Part shown: one piece after another, positions 8,727-15,301 of the stretch | Position numbering within the stretch: position 1 is the first letter of the stretch | How the letters are laid out: each line of letters opens with the position of its first letter | From: JACQGZ01 sp036004665 | GTDB taxonomy: Bacteria; Sysuimicrobiota; Sysuimicrobiia; Sysuimicrobiales; Humicultoraceae | NCBI GenBank assembly: GCA_036004665.1 | Contig: DASYRG010000065.1 | Span: 1-16,137, forward strand | DNA length: 16,137 bases | Direction of reading: 5' to 3' | Position numbers and translations under genes: made by a program | Notes under the pieces: model-generated | What the model was told of the DNA's origin: nothing | Seen by the model: only the letters and a program-made list of their open reading frames with translations | Database searches by the model: none

Positions 8727-9257
8727 TTAATAGCGTTCGATCTGCCAACGGATCTCTCCGCCCGGGAAGAGATCGCTGTGGACATTAACGTACGTGACGC
8801 CGGCGCGGATGGCTCGCCTTAGCTCGACGAATTCCCCCGCCGCGATGCCCTGGGTCGCCGGGCCAATCACATCGGCAGCATCGATTGTCCCTGTTACTGT
8901 GCCCGAGGGGGGACAGGGGGGCTTGTCGCCTCCGCCACAGAGGAACGCCGCGACTCCGCCGCTAACCCATCGCTGCCCAAAGTGAATGTGCGCTGCTGAG
9001 GCTGTCCCCTCGAGGTTGTTATAGGTAAGTTCGTATTCGATCGAGGTCGCGGTGACGGTCGCCCTGAATGTGCCTCTTCCAACCGTGGAGACGGGTGGCA
9101 CTTCATCGAACCCGATTAACGGCCTGGCCACAACCTGGAACGTCCCGTCTGCGGGCGCTGCAGGTGCTGTCGGCGCTGCAGGTCCCGGGGGCGCTGCAAT
9201 CAACAGCGTAACCAGGGCCACTATCGTGGCAAGTCCTCCCACCCATAGGTTCTTCAT
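8727..9257 (-). CDS. Secreted CHRD-domain protein
   Basis: A 176-residue exported protein. Residues 1-22 are a signal peptide (MKNLWVGG, then a hydrophobic core), with a Pro/Ala-rich linker at 22-37 encoded by imperfect GGCGCTGCAG repeats. The rest, about 39-175, is a CHRD domain: RPLIGFDEVPPVST at the start, ELTYNNLEGT and AAHIHFG (89-94) in the middle, and YVNVHSDLFPGGEIRWQI at the end. CHRD domains were described in animal chordin and are common in secreted bacterial proteins of unknown function. The two Cys residues (107 and 115) flanking GGGDKPP could form a disulfide. The start is preceded on its own strand by the G-rich AGGGGGGTGAGGGA. It is probably monocistronic; the next minus-strand gene lies 228 bases upstream. 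Confidence 0.88.
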   Translation of the reverse strand: MKNLWVGGLATIVALVTLLIAAPPGPAAPTAPAAPADGTFQVVARPLIGFDEVPPVSTVGRGTFRATVTATSIEYELTYNNLEGTASAAHIHFGQRWVSGGVAAFLCGGGDKPPCPPSGTVTGTIDAADVIGPATQGIAAGEFVELRRAIRAGVTYVNVHSDLFPGGEIRWQIERY

Positions 9258-9305
9258 TCCCTCACCCCCCTACGGCCCTCCTCGACACCCAATTCTCGTT
9301 GGCCA

Positions 9306-9333
9306 TAACTATCAGAACCGTGTTGCTTAACAA
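9306..9333 (-). promoter_or_regulatory. Tentative sigma70-like promoter for the CHRD gene
   Basis: Read on the minus strand, TTGTTA (9328-9333) and TAGTTA (9306-9311) are separated by 16 bases and lie about 50 bases upstream of the CHRD start. The match to TTGACA/TATAAT is only partial. It is noted because this stretch is clearly more AT-rich than its surroundings. The remaining intergenic bases (9340-9485) show no convincing hairpin or gene. Confidence 0.25.
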
Positions 9334-9485
9334 ACGCGTAACGGACGGCCTGATCTGCGTTGGGGAGGACGGGGGGTCAATCCGCCGCTGGAAAGAACGG
9401 GGACCGACGCGGAACCATGTGGCCCTACCCGCCCTCTGCAGCGCGGTGGCCGCAGTAAAAGCTCAGGCCATCCTATTGCGCAGGG

Positions 9486-10103
9486 CTAGCAAGGCGGATT
9501 GTTGATGGTGATCGGCGCGCCGTAGTCAGAGTAATCGACGACCGTCGTCCCCTGCTGCGACGTGACCTCGTTGCGCCGCGGGAGCCCTGTGGCGGTCGCC
9601 ACGTAGAGTTTCTGCCGGACGGTGATACCCTTGCTCGTAATGACGAGATTGTAGATCTGAGTCGGCGTCCCCTCAACCACCTCTGTGCCGCCGCGGGTCA
9701 CTTGGATGACGGCGTCATCGCTTTGCTTCAACATCTCACGAGGATTCGGGATGTTGACCGAACCGGGCAGCCTGGTGCACCCCGCGGCGTTCTTGAGCCA
9801 GATTCCGTTTCCGACCAGATAGTACTCAAGAGGCTGGTCAGTCCCCCTGCTCATCACCATGTGGAACCGATCAGGGGCAACGTAAGACACCGTATTAATG
9901 ATCGGCGGTGACCCGGGGAGGGTCATTCGGGAGCGCCAGGAGTTTGCGTCCGCGAACTTCTTGTAGGCCGCGTTGAGCTCGGCCACCGTCTGACTATCGC
10001 CCTGGATGGACGGGCCGGACGCGGCATGAACCGCAGGGATGGGACCAGGGATGCCAAGCAACAGCACGGAAAAGTACAGAAAGGCTTTGACGCTCGATCG
10101 CAT
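9486..10103 (-). CDS. Secreted LolA-like protein
   Basis: A 205-residue exported protein. Residues 1-27 are a signal peptide (MRSSVKAF, hydrophobic FSVLLLGIPG, cut near VHA/A). The mature part begins TVAELNAAYKKFADANSWR and continues as alternating short strands (IINTVSYVAPDRFHM, EYYLVGNGIW, TQIYNLVI, TVRQKLYVATATGLPRRNEV). That is the pattern of the LolA/LolB/LppX-like curved sheet that holds lipids or other hydrophobic ligands. I cannot name the ligand. The last residue is Cys205, which could pair with Cys107 of the mature protein. The ATG follows GGAGG at 10110-10114 by a good 6-9 base gap. It is divergent from the plus-strand protease/sigma operon across 68 bases, so the two may share a control region. 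It is not similar to its downstream neighbour, the CHRD gene. Confidence 0.7.
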   Translation of the reverse strand: MRSSVKAFLYFSVLLLGIPGPIPAVHAASGPSIQGDSQTVAELNAAYKKFADANSWRSRMTLPGSPPIINTVSYVAPDRFHMVMSRGTDQPLEYYLVGNGIWLKNAAGCTRLPGSVNIPNPREMLKQSDDAVIQVTRGGTEVVEGTPTQIYNLVITSKGITVRQKLYVATATGLPRRNEVTSQQGTTVVDYSDYGAPITINNPPC

Positions 10104-10171
10104 GAACAGGTCCTCCGGCGAGATTCTCCCTCCTCAATTCGCACCCCGGCCCCACATGCCCTGCCCCCACG

Positions 10172-10495
10172 GTGCACGCAGGACACCGCGGTAAGAGTGT
10201 GACGCTCGAAGAAGCACGGCTCAAACTCGGCGAGGCGCTGGCCGATCCACGCCGCCGTCAGCTGGCCCACATCGCCATCCTGGACATCGCCATGGCGGTG
10301 CGGCAGGCGCTCGAAACCAGAGGAGGGCCTGGGTTGGACGTGCAGGAGGCGACGGAGGCGATTTCCACCTACCTGTCTGGAGAAATCGACTCCCTGCCGA
10401 CGGCGGAGGTGGCTGGAGGGGCCCTCAACGACATCGTCAACGAGGCGATCCAAGAAACCAGTCAGAAGCCTGCGTTTGCCGGCCTCTTCGGGTAG
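10172..10495 (+). CDS. Small helical protein of unknown function
   Basis: I do not recognise this 107-residue protein. It is predicted mostly helical (LEEARLKLGEALADPRRRQL, IAILDIAMAVRQALE, VQEATEAISTYLSGE, ALNDIVNEAIQET), with no Cys, no signal peptide and no membrane segment. The start is uncertain. GTG 10172 gives 107 residues, while the in-frame GTG at 10199 gives 98 residues beginning with V-T-L-E-E-A, where the helical pattern begins; neither has a good Shine-Dalgarno. It reads in the same direction as, and ends 33 bases before, the M50 protease gene, so it is likely the first gene of that operon. A perfect palindrome GTAGCGCTAC (10492-10501) covers its stop codon. High coding bias and position support it being real. 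Confidence 0.6.
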   Translation: MHAGHRGKSVTLEEARLKLGEALADPRRRQLAHIAILDIAMAVRQALETRGGPGLDVQEATEAISTYLSGEIDSLPTAEVAGGALNDIVNEAIQETSQKPAFAGLFG

Positions 10496-10528
10496 CGCTA
10501 CGCGCTTCCAGCCCCTCTTCCACGCCCC

Positions 10529-12775
10529 GTGTTAACCCGCCCGGAGCAGGCGTATCCCCTCGAAAAGGCGAACCGACAAGGGTATTCCACTTCCCCTGGG
10601 GCGTCGCCGGTGGAATCTCTCTTCGCGATCCTGGAACGCAAACTTGTGCCCGGCTCTGACTCCCCCGGGGTCTGGGGTGCTCTCCGCGATCGCCTCAATC
10701 CGTCCCACTACCGCCCCAAGAGGGATCCCGAAGTTGAGGTCCACGCCGTCGACGATCGGCGTCGCCCCCCCTATTTCGTGCTCAAGCACCCCCATTACGA
10801 CTCCTACGCCCGGCTGAGCGCCGACGAGGAGTTCCTCTGGCGGCAGATGGAAGGCGCGCGCACCGTCAAGGATCTCATCCTGGCCTACTTCACCGAGTTC
10901 GGGAGCCTCGCCATCGGGCGCGTGGCGGGGCTCGTCACTCACCTGCGCAATACCTTCTTCCTTGAAGAGAAACCGAGAAACCTGTTTGTGCTCATCGGGA
11001 GCCGCCTCCCCCGGCCGCGGCTGACACGGTTCATGCGCGCCTTTGTCGCGACGCTCACGGGAAAACTGTTCCAGGTCAGGGGCGTCGATCGGTGGGTCGA
11101 CCGGATCCACCGGTACGGCGGCTTCCTCCTCTACACGCGTCCCGCGCAGGCGCTCTCCCTGCTGCTCGTCGTGGTCGGGGGAGTCCTGTTTGTCCAGCAG
11201 GTGCGGTCGGGACAGTTCAGCGCGCTTCAGGCGGGTCCGACGTCGGCGAAAGGCATCGCCCTCATGTTTGGGCTGAACTACGTCGCGATCTTCATCCACG
11301 AACTGGCGCACGCCCTGACCTGCCGCCACTACGGCGCGAAGGTCAACGGCGCCGGCTTCTTGCTCTACCTGGGCATCCCCGCGTTCTTCGTCGACACCAC
11401 CGACATCTGGACCAAATCGCTGCGGGCGAGGCTCGCGACCACCTGGGCGGGTCCCTACAGCGGGCTCATCCTGGCCGGTCTGATTTCAGTGCTCATCGCC
11501 GTCCTCCCCGGCCTGCCCGTCGCCGCCGGGCTGCACCGTCTGGCCATGGCCTGGGTCCTGATCCTCGTCTTCAACCTGATCCCGTTCGTCGAGTTGGACG
11601 GCTACTACATGCTGGTGGACTGGCTCGACATCCCGAAACTGCGCACGCGCGCCCAGGCATTTGTGCGCCGCGATCTCTGGCGCAAACTGCGGCATCGCGA
11701 GCCGTTTACCCGCCTCGAGCGTCTGTTCACCGGCTTCGGGATCCTCTCCCTGATGCTGACGGTGGTGCTGATCCTCCTGGGAATCGCCTTCTGGCAGTCA
11801 TGGCTCGGCGTGATCCTCACCGAACTCTGGGAGGGGGGGATTGTCGGCCGCCTGCTGATCATCCCCGTGGCGTTCGTCGTCTTCGTTCCCCTGCTCGTCA
11901 TGCTGATCACCAGCCTGGCCCGCAGCGCGCGCGCCGGGGCGTTCCTTGTCCGGCGGTGGTGGGCGCGCCCGCGGCCCGCCACCCTGCGCGACCGCATCGC
12001 CCTGCTGAACAACGTCGCCTTCCTGGCATCCGTACCCGACGAGGTGCGGGCTCAGGTGGCCCAGCGGCTGCAGCCGGTACGGGTACGCGCCGGAGAGACC
12101 GTGTTCCGCCAGGGCCAGACCGGCGACGCCTTCTACATCATCCGGCGGGGTCAGGCGGAAGTGGCGCAGGCCCGGGACGAAACAGAGAAAAGGCTCGCGC
12201 TGCTTGGCTCAGGGGAGCACTTCGGCGAGATCGCCCTCCTGGGGCAGACGTCGCGGACGGCCACGGTGCGGGGTCTGACGGACCTCGACCTCCTGGCCTT
12301 GCGCAAGGGCGATTTCGAGCGTCTCTTCGCCGGCCACCTCTCCGTCTCAGAGGCGGTCGAGCGGGCGATCGCGGAAAGCGAAGACCTGCGCCACCTCCCG
12401 CTCTTCAGCGGGCTCTCAGCGGACGAGGTGGCCGCGCTGTCGGCGAGCCTTCGCCGCGAACGCCACCCCACGGGCGCCGAGATCGTGCGGCAGGGCGAGG
12501 TCGGCGATCGCTTTTACGTCGTCCACGAGGGGCAGGCCGAGGTCATCGTGAGCACCGACGGGAAACGGCAGCGGCTGCGCGTACTCGGCCCGGGAGACTA
12601 CTTCGGGGAGATCGCATTGCTGCTGGATGTGCCCCGCACCGCGACCGTGCGGGCGTTGACGCCGCTGGAGGTCTTCTCGCTGGGACGCGCCGACTTCGAG
12701 GTCCTGTTGCAGAGCGTCATCCCTCAGATCTCGAGGGAAGCCACCGCGCGGCGAGAGGTGGTCGGGCAGGCGTAG
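10529..12775 (+). CDS. PqqD-like/M50 membrane zinc protease with two cyclic-nucleotide-binding domains
   Basis: A 748-residue fusion. Residues about 68-147 (FVLKHPHYDSYARLSADEEF, then TVKDLILAYF and LVTHLRNTFFLEE) resemble the PqqD/RRE winged-helix peptide-binding fold. Residues about 200-470 form a multi-spanning M50 site-2-type protease: HELAH at 257-261 supplies the HExxH zinc site, and NLIPFVELDG at 349-358 supplies the distal Asp357. Two cNMP-binding domains follow, at about 495-605 and 622-735. Their phosphate-binding cassettes are FGEIALLGQTSRTATV (565-580) and FGEIALLLDVPRTATV (692-707), each with the Arg-Thr that contacts cAMP or cGMP. Related 'peptide zinc metalloprotease' proteins occur in RiPP clusters. 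It probably cleaves or exports a peptide at the membrane under cNMP control. The GTG start has no clear Shine-Dalgarno; GTG 10610 is an alternative. Confidence 0.85.
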   Translation: MLTRPEQAYPLEKANRQGYSTSPGASPVESLFAILERKLVPGSDSPGVWGALRDRLNPSHYRPKRDPEVEVHAVDDRRRPPYFVLKHPHYDSYARLSADEEFLWRQMEGARTVKDLILAYFTEFGSLAIGRVAGLVTHLRNTFFLEEKPRNLFVLIGSRLPRPRLTRFMRAFVATLTGKLFQVRGVDRWVDRIHRYGGFLLYTRPAQALSLLLVVVGGVLFVQQVRSGQFSALQAGPTSAKGIALMFGLNYVAIFIHELAHALTCRHYGAKVNGAGFLLYLGIPAFFVDTTDIWTKSLRARLATTWAGPYSGLILAGLISVLIAVLPGLPVAAGLHRLAMAWVLILVFNLIPFVELDGYYMLVDWLDIPKLRTRAQAFVRRDLWRKLRHREPFTRLERLFTGFGILSLMLTVVLILLGIAFWQSWLGVILTELWEGGIVGRLLIIPVAFVVFVPLLVMLITSLARSARAGAFLVRRWWARPRPATLRDRIALLNNVAFLASVPDEVRAQVAQRLQPVRVRAGETVFRQGQTGDAFYIIRRGQAEVAQARDETEKRLALLGSGEHFGEIALLGQTSRTATVRGLTDLDLLALRKGDFERLFAGHLSVSEAVERAIAESEDLRHLPLFSGLSADEVAALSASLRRERHPTGAEIVRQGEVGDRFYVVHEGQAEVIVSTDGKRQRLRVLGPGDYFGEIALLLDVPRTATVRALTPLEVFSLGRADFEVLLQSVIPQISREATARREVVGQA

Positions 12776-12799
12776 GGGAGGAAAGGAAGGGACTCCACG

Positions 12800-13015
12800 G
12801 TGGACTGCTGGATCTGCAAGACGACTGCGCTGGGGACGTGCCGCTTCTGCGGGCGGGGTATCTGCGGGGACCACAGCAAGTTTCTGCCCTTCATCCTCGA
12901 AGTGTACAATCCCAAGAGCAAGGAGCACGTCCAGGCGCTTGTCGTCGAGGACGCCCTCTATTGCGGCGTCTGCCGTCCACGGCCCGAACCCATCTCTCTC
13001 GAGGAGCTGGATTGA
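12800..13015 (+). CDS. Small zinc-ribbon/B-box-like protein
   Basis: A 71-residue protein with paired cysteines: C3-x2-C6, C14-x2-C17, C22-x2-H25 and, after a short hydrophobic stretch, C55-x2-C58. The first three pairs resemble a small B-box or double zinc-ribbon that would bind two Zn ions. The last pair might complete a second site. I do not recognise a named family. The GTG start lies behind a purine-rich region (GGGGAGGAAAGGAAGGG, ending about 10 bases before it). It sits 24 bases after the M50 gene, and its TGA overlaps the TTG start of the M16 protease. It is therefore part of the operon and probably an adaptor or regulator for one of the two proteases (inference from position only). 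Confidence 0.75.
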   Translation: MDCWICKTTALGTCRFCGRGICGDHSKFLPFILEVYNPKSKEHVQALVVEDALYCGVCRPRPEPISLEELD

Positions 13016-14244
13016 GACGCGCCACCCTCGCCAACGGCCTGCGCGTCGTCACAGTCCACCGCGGGCAGAGTCCCCTCGTCGCCCTCAAGCTGCTCATCAA
13101 GGTGGGCAGCCGCCACGATGGGGACAGACCGGGGATCAGCCACGTCGTGGAACACGTGTTGTTCAACCGCGAATGGGATTCCGGCGAATCCCCTTTTGAC
13201 CGCATCGAAGGGACGGGCGGCGACCTCAACGCCGTCACCCACCGGGAGTATACGGCGCTGCAGGCGGTGGTCCTGGGAGAGTACGTCCCCGATGTGCTGC
13301 GCGCCTTCGGCGCGGTGCTGGCGCCGCTGGAGGTCTCGGAGGAGCAGCTCTCCGGGGAGCGGGACGTCATTCTCCACGAGATCGAGGCGGCAGCCGACAG
13401 CCAGACCGTTCTCTGGGACCTCTTCCTCCAGGGGATGTGGAACGGCGATCCCCTGGCCCGACCGATCTACGGCTACCCCGAAACGGTGCGCGCCCTGTCT
13501 GTGGCGGACCTCGAGGCGCACTTCGCCCGGTACCTCGTGCCGTCCCGAATGGTTCTCGCCGCCGCGGGATCGCTCGATCACGATGAGATCGTCCGGTTGG
13601 CGGAACGGCACCTCGGCTGGGCGCGCGCCGACGTGTGGCAGGATACCTTTCCCCCGCCGGGCCGAGGATCCGGGCAGGCGGCGCTGGAGAAGCAGCTGCA
13701 GGCCACACATCTCGCCTTGGGGGTCGAAGCGGCGGGGATGCGCGACCGCCGGCGCCCGTCCGTGAAGTTGCTGCACATCCTCCTCGGAAGCGGGGCCACC
13801 TCCCGGTTGCACCGGCGGCTGCGCGTGTCGCGCTCCCTCGTCTATCACGCCTCCACGCTGGCCATGGCCTATGAAGATCGAGGCTACCTCTGCGCCTATA
13901 CCACCTGCTCTCCTCACCGGGTCCGAGAGGTCATAGAAGCGGTGATCGAGGAGTTCGACCGGCTCCGCCGCGAGCCCGTTGCCCATGAGGAATTGGCGGA
14001 CGCCAAACTGCGGTACGAAGGAAGCCTGGCCCGCCACTTCGAGACCGCCCTCTCCGTGGCGAGCCTCGTGGCTATCGAAGAGCTGATCGACCGGTTCGAG
14101 CCCTTTGAGGAGAGCATTGCGGCGGTCCGTCACGTTACGCCCGAGAACCTCCAGGCCGTCGCCGAGGAGGTCTTTGCGTTGGACCGGCTCGTTCTCGCTC
14201 GGGTGGGGCGTGCGGTGACGGCTGCCGGAGCCGCGGGGGGATGA
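13012..14244 (+). CDS. M16-family zinc metallopeptidase (PqqF/processing-protease-like)
   Basis: A 410-residue M16B-type peptidase, the usual length for a single two-domain half. The start is taken as TTG 13012, which overlaps the previous stop (TTGA) and has GAGGAG at 13001-13006. It gives the canonical N-terminus MRRATLANGLRVV. The inverted zinc motif HVVEH is at 44-48 (ligands His44 and His48, catalytic Glu47), and the third ligand is probably Glu123 in GERDVILHEIEA, 75 residues later as expected. Also typical are DLNAVTHREYTALQAVVL (71-88) and DPLARPIYGYPETVRAL. The site is complete, so it should be active. M16 enzymes cut short or unfolded peptides, and PqqF trims a RiPP precursor, which fits the peptide genes downstream. 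There is no signal peptide, so it is cytoplasmic. The frame stays open upstream to 11092, but that part is a shadow of the M50 gene. Confidence 0.9.
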   Translation: MRRATLANGLRVVTVHRGQSPLVALKLLIKVGSRHDGDRPGISHVVEHVLFNREWDSGESPFDRIEGTGGDLNAVTHREYTALQAVVLGEYVPDVLRAFGAVLAPLEVSEEQLSGERDVILHEIEAAADSQTVLWDLFLQGMWNGDPLARPIYGYPETVRALSVADLEAHFARYLVPSRMVLAAAGSLDHDEIVRLAERHLGWARADVWQDTFPPPGRGSGQAALEKQLQATHLALGVEAAGMRDRRRPSVKLLHILLGSGATSRLHRRLRVSRSLVYHASTLAMAYEDRGYLCAYTTCSPHRVREVIEAVIEEFDRLRREPVAHEELADAKLRYEGSLARHFETALSVASLVAIEELIDRFEPFEESIAAVRHVTPENLQAVAEEVFALDRLVLARVGRAVTAAGAAGG

Positions 14245-14792
14245 AAGCGAAGGCCGACGCCGTCCCGACCGATTCCGAGCTGGTCGAGCGCTGCCGGGCG
14301 CACGACGAGGAGGCCTGGGATCTCCTCATCAGGCGCTACGGATCGTACATCTACGCTACCGCCCTGCGCGGTTTCGGCTTGTCTCAAACGGAGGCCGAGG
14401 AGGTCTTCCAGGAAACGGTCCTCAGCCTCTTCAAGAACCTGGGCACGCTCGAGGATCCCCGCTCGCTCAAGGCCTGGATCGGCCGGATCACAGCCAACGC
14501 CGCCCGCCAGCACCTCCGCCGGCACGGCGGACGGGCCGAGACGCCACTGGACGAGAACGTCCCCGACGCGGCCCAGGCGGCCGCTCTCGCGCGGGTGGAG
14601 GAGGCCTTCATGGTCCGGGAGGCCATGGCCGGCCTCCCGCAGGAGTGCCGGCAGGTCCTCACCTTGTTCTTCTACGAGCAGCGCAAGTATGCCGATATCG
14701 CGGCCACCCTCCGCATCGCCGAGGGCACCGTGGCCAGCCGGATCGCCCGCTGCCTCGTCCGGCTGCGCGCGGCCATCGCAAAGGAATCCTGA
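14241..14792 (+). CDS. ECF-type RNA polymerase sigma factor
   Basis: A 183-residue sigma-70 family protein of the extracytoplasmic-function group with only regions 2 and 4. Region 2 is about residues 12-92: DSELVERCRAHDEEAWDLLI, YIYATALRGFGLSQTEAEEV (core binding), and SLKAWIGRITANAARQHLRR (-10 recognition). Region 4 is about 120-178, with the helix-turn-helix YADIAATLRIAEGTVASRIA that reads the -35. Its ATG overlaps the stop of the M16 gene (ATGA), so it is translationally coupled to the protease. Two near-identical promoter-like elements lie just downstream, before the peptide gene and before an anti-sigma-like gene. The simplest reading is that these are its targets. There is no C-terminal extension. 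Confidence 0.92.
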   Translation: MKAKADAVPTDSELVERCRAHDEEAWDLLIRRYGSYIYATALRGFGLSQTEAEEVFQETVLSLFKNLGTLEDPRSLKAWIGRITANAARQHLRRHGGRAETPLDENVPDAAQAAALARVEEAFMVREAMAGLPQECRQVLTLFFYEQRKYADIAATLRIAEGTVASRIARCLVRLRAAIAKES

Positions 14793-14799
14793 CCCCTTC

Positions 14800-14828
14800 G
14801 GGAAGGAAACATCCTCCCGCTGCATCTA
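14800..14828 (+). promoter_or_regulatory. Putative ECF promoter for the first peptide gene
   Basis: GGGAAG (14800-14805) is followed after exactly 16 bases by GCATCTA (14822-14828). The same pair with the same spacing occurs before the anti-sigma-like gene at 15258-15286. The layout (a GGAA-type -35, about 16 bases, and a -10 containing TCTA) is that of ECF promoters. It would start RNA about 14835, leaving an untranslated leader of roughly 47 bases that holds the hairpin at 14852-14876. A short inverted repeat CCTTC/GAAGG (14795-14806) overlaps the -35. Confidence 0.55.
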
Positions 14829-14851
14829 AGGACATGAGAGACATGCAGGCT

Positions 14852-14876
14852 GTTACCTCTAGGGAAAGGAGGTAAC
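14852..14876 (+). promoter_or_regulatory. Hairpin sequestering the ribosome-binding site of the first peptide gene
   Basis: GTTACCTC (14852-14859) is the exact reverse complement of GAGGTAAC (14869-14876). A U-G pair (14860/14868) extends it to 9 bp around a 7-base loop, AGGGAAA. The near-perfect Shine-Dalgarno AAAGGAGGT falls mostly inside the right arm, so the folded leader would block initiation at the ATG 6 bases further on. The second peptide gene carries the same ribosome-binding site without the pairing arm. Confidence 0.6.
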
Positions 14877-14881
14877 CGAGA

Positions 14882-15181
14882 ATGTCGCGTGAGGGTTTGG
14901 TGAAATTTGTCTCCCAGGTAATGGCAGACGAGGGTTTCCGCACGGAGCTGAAGGCGAATCCCGACGCAACGCTGGCGCAGTTCGACCTGACGGCCGAGGA
15001 GATCGCCGCGATCAAGAGCGCCGACCCCGCCAAGCTGGAGCACGCCGGGGTGGACGAGCGCGTGACCAAGATGAGCTACATGCCGGTGGAAATGTCGACC
15101 TCGACCGGGATCGACGCGCTGGCGAGTAGCACGACGCTCTATCAGATGCTGCGCGGGATTTTCCTCCCAAAGTCTAAGTAG
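14882..15181 (+). CDS. Leader-peptide-like protein 1 (NHLP/Nif11-clan, Os1348-like RiPP precursor candidate)
   Basis: A 99-residue protein. Residues 7-46 have the pattern of NHLP/Nif11-clan leader peptides: a helix with a hydrophobic FV..VM.D..FR..L, then NPDATLAQFDLTAEE and an AAIKS helix. That is the 'D-x-x-F-R-x-x-L ... NP-x-x-x-L ... F-D-L-T-x-E-E' form seen in Os1348-like putative RiPP precursors. The remainder (54-99) has no Cys, is rich in Ser/Thr/Met and ends LYQMLRGIFLPKSK. There is no GG/GA cleavage site. It is paralogous to the peptide at 15755: residues 23-53 and 56-63 are identical, while residues 64-84 differ. It has its own promoter-like element, a hairpin-masked ribosome-binding site and a strong terminator, so it is a separate, tightly controlled, potentially abundant transcript. 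It could be a secreted peptide precursor or a signalling substrate. Confidence 0.8.
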   Translation: MSREGLVKFVSQVMADEGFRTELKANPDATLAQFDLTAEEIAAIKSADPAKLEHAGVDERVTKMSYMPVEMSTSTGIDALASSTTLYQMLRGIFLPKSK

Positions 15182-15206
15182 AAGGCTGTCCCGGAGAATG
15201 ACCCAG

Positions 15207-15245
15207 GGCGGGGGGCCGATGAACGGTCCCCCGCCGATCGTTTTT
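15207..15245 (+). terminator. Strong intrinsic terminator after peptide 1
   Basis: A 12-bp GC stem: GGCGGGGG-G-CCG (15207-15218) pairs with CGG-T-CCCCCGCC (15224-15235) with one G-T pair and the loop ATGAA. It is followed within 5 bases by TTTTT (15241-15245). It isolates the first peptide gene from the next gene, which has its own promoter-like element. Confidence 0.9.
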
Positions 15246-15257
15246 CAGGACGCGAGA

Positions 15258-15286
15258 GGGAAGAAACCCCCCGCCCGGCGCATCTA
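15258..15286 (+). promoter_or_regulatory. Putative ECF promoter for the anti-sigma-like gene
   Basis: GGGAAG (15258-15263), 16 bases, then GCATCTA (15280-15286): the same two boxes and spacing as at 14800-14828. The similarity continues as a GATGAGAG/CATGAGAG stretch just after the -10. Transcription would start about 15293, only some 9 bases before the ATG, so the mRNA would be nearly leaderless. It lies directly after the upstream terminator, as expected for a real promoter. Confidence 0.55.
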
Positions 15287-15301
15287 GGTGGATGAGAGGC
15301 C

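Noticed and set aside
9150..9200. Tandem DNA repeat (GGCGCTGCAG)
   Set aside because: It lies within the CHRD gene and encodes its Pro/Ala-rich linker, so it is explained by protein composition.
9340..9485. Terminator or small gene upstream of the CHRD gene
   Set aside because: No stem with a T-run and no short frame with a ribosome-binding site could be supported.
11092..13011. Open frame running into the M16 gene, giving an apparent 1050-residue protein
   Set aside because: This part overlaps the well-supported M50/cNMP gene and the zinc-ribbon gene in another frame. Its translation is Arg/Pro/Gly/Ala-rich without domains, as in high-GC shadow frames. The M16 N-terminus starts naturally at TTG 13012.
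12958..14133. 391-residue minus-strand open frame
   Set aside because: It is antisense to the M16 gene, whose zinc motif and family pattern are clear. Its translation has no recognisable domain.
14805..14828. Alternative promoter reading with GAAAC as the -35
   Set aside because: The spacing to GCATCTA would be 11 bases here and 12 before 15302, unequal and too short. Aligning on GGGAAG gives 16 bases in both.
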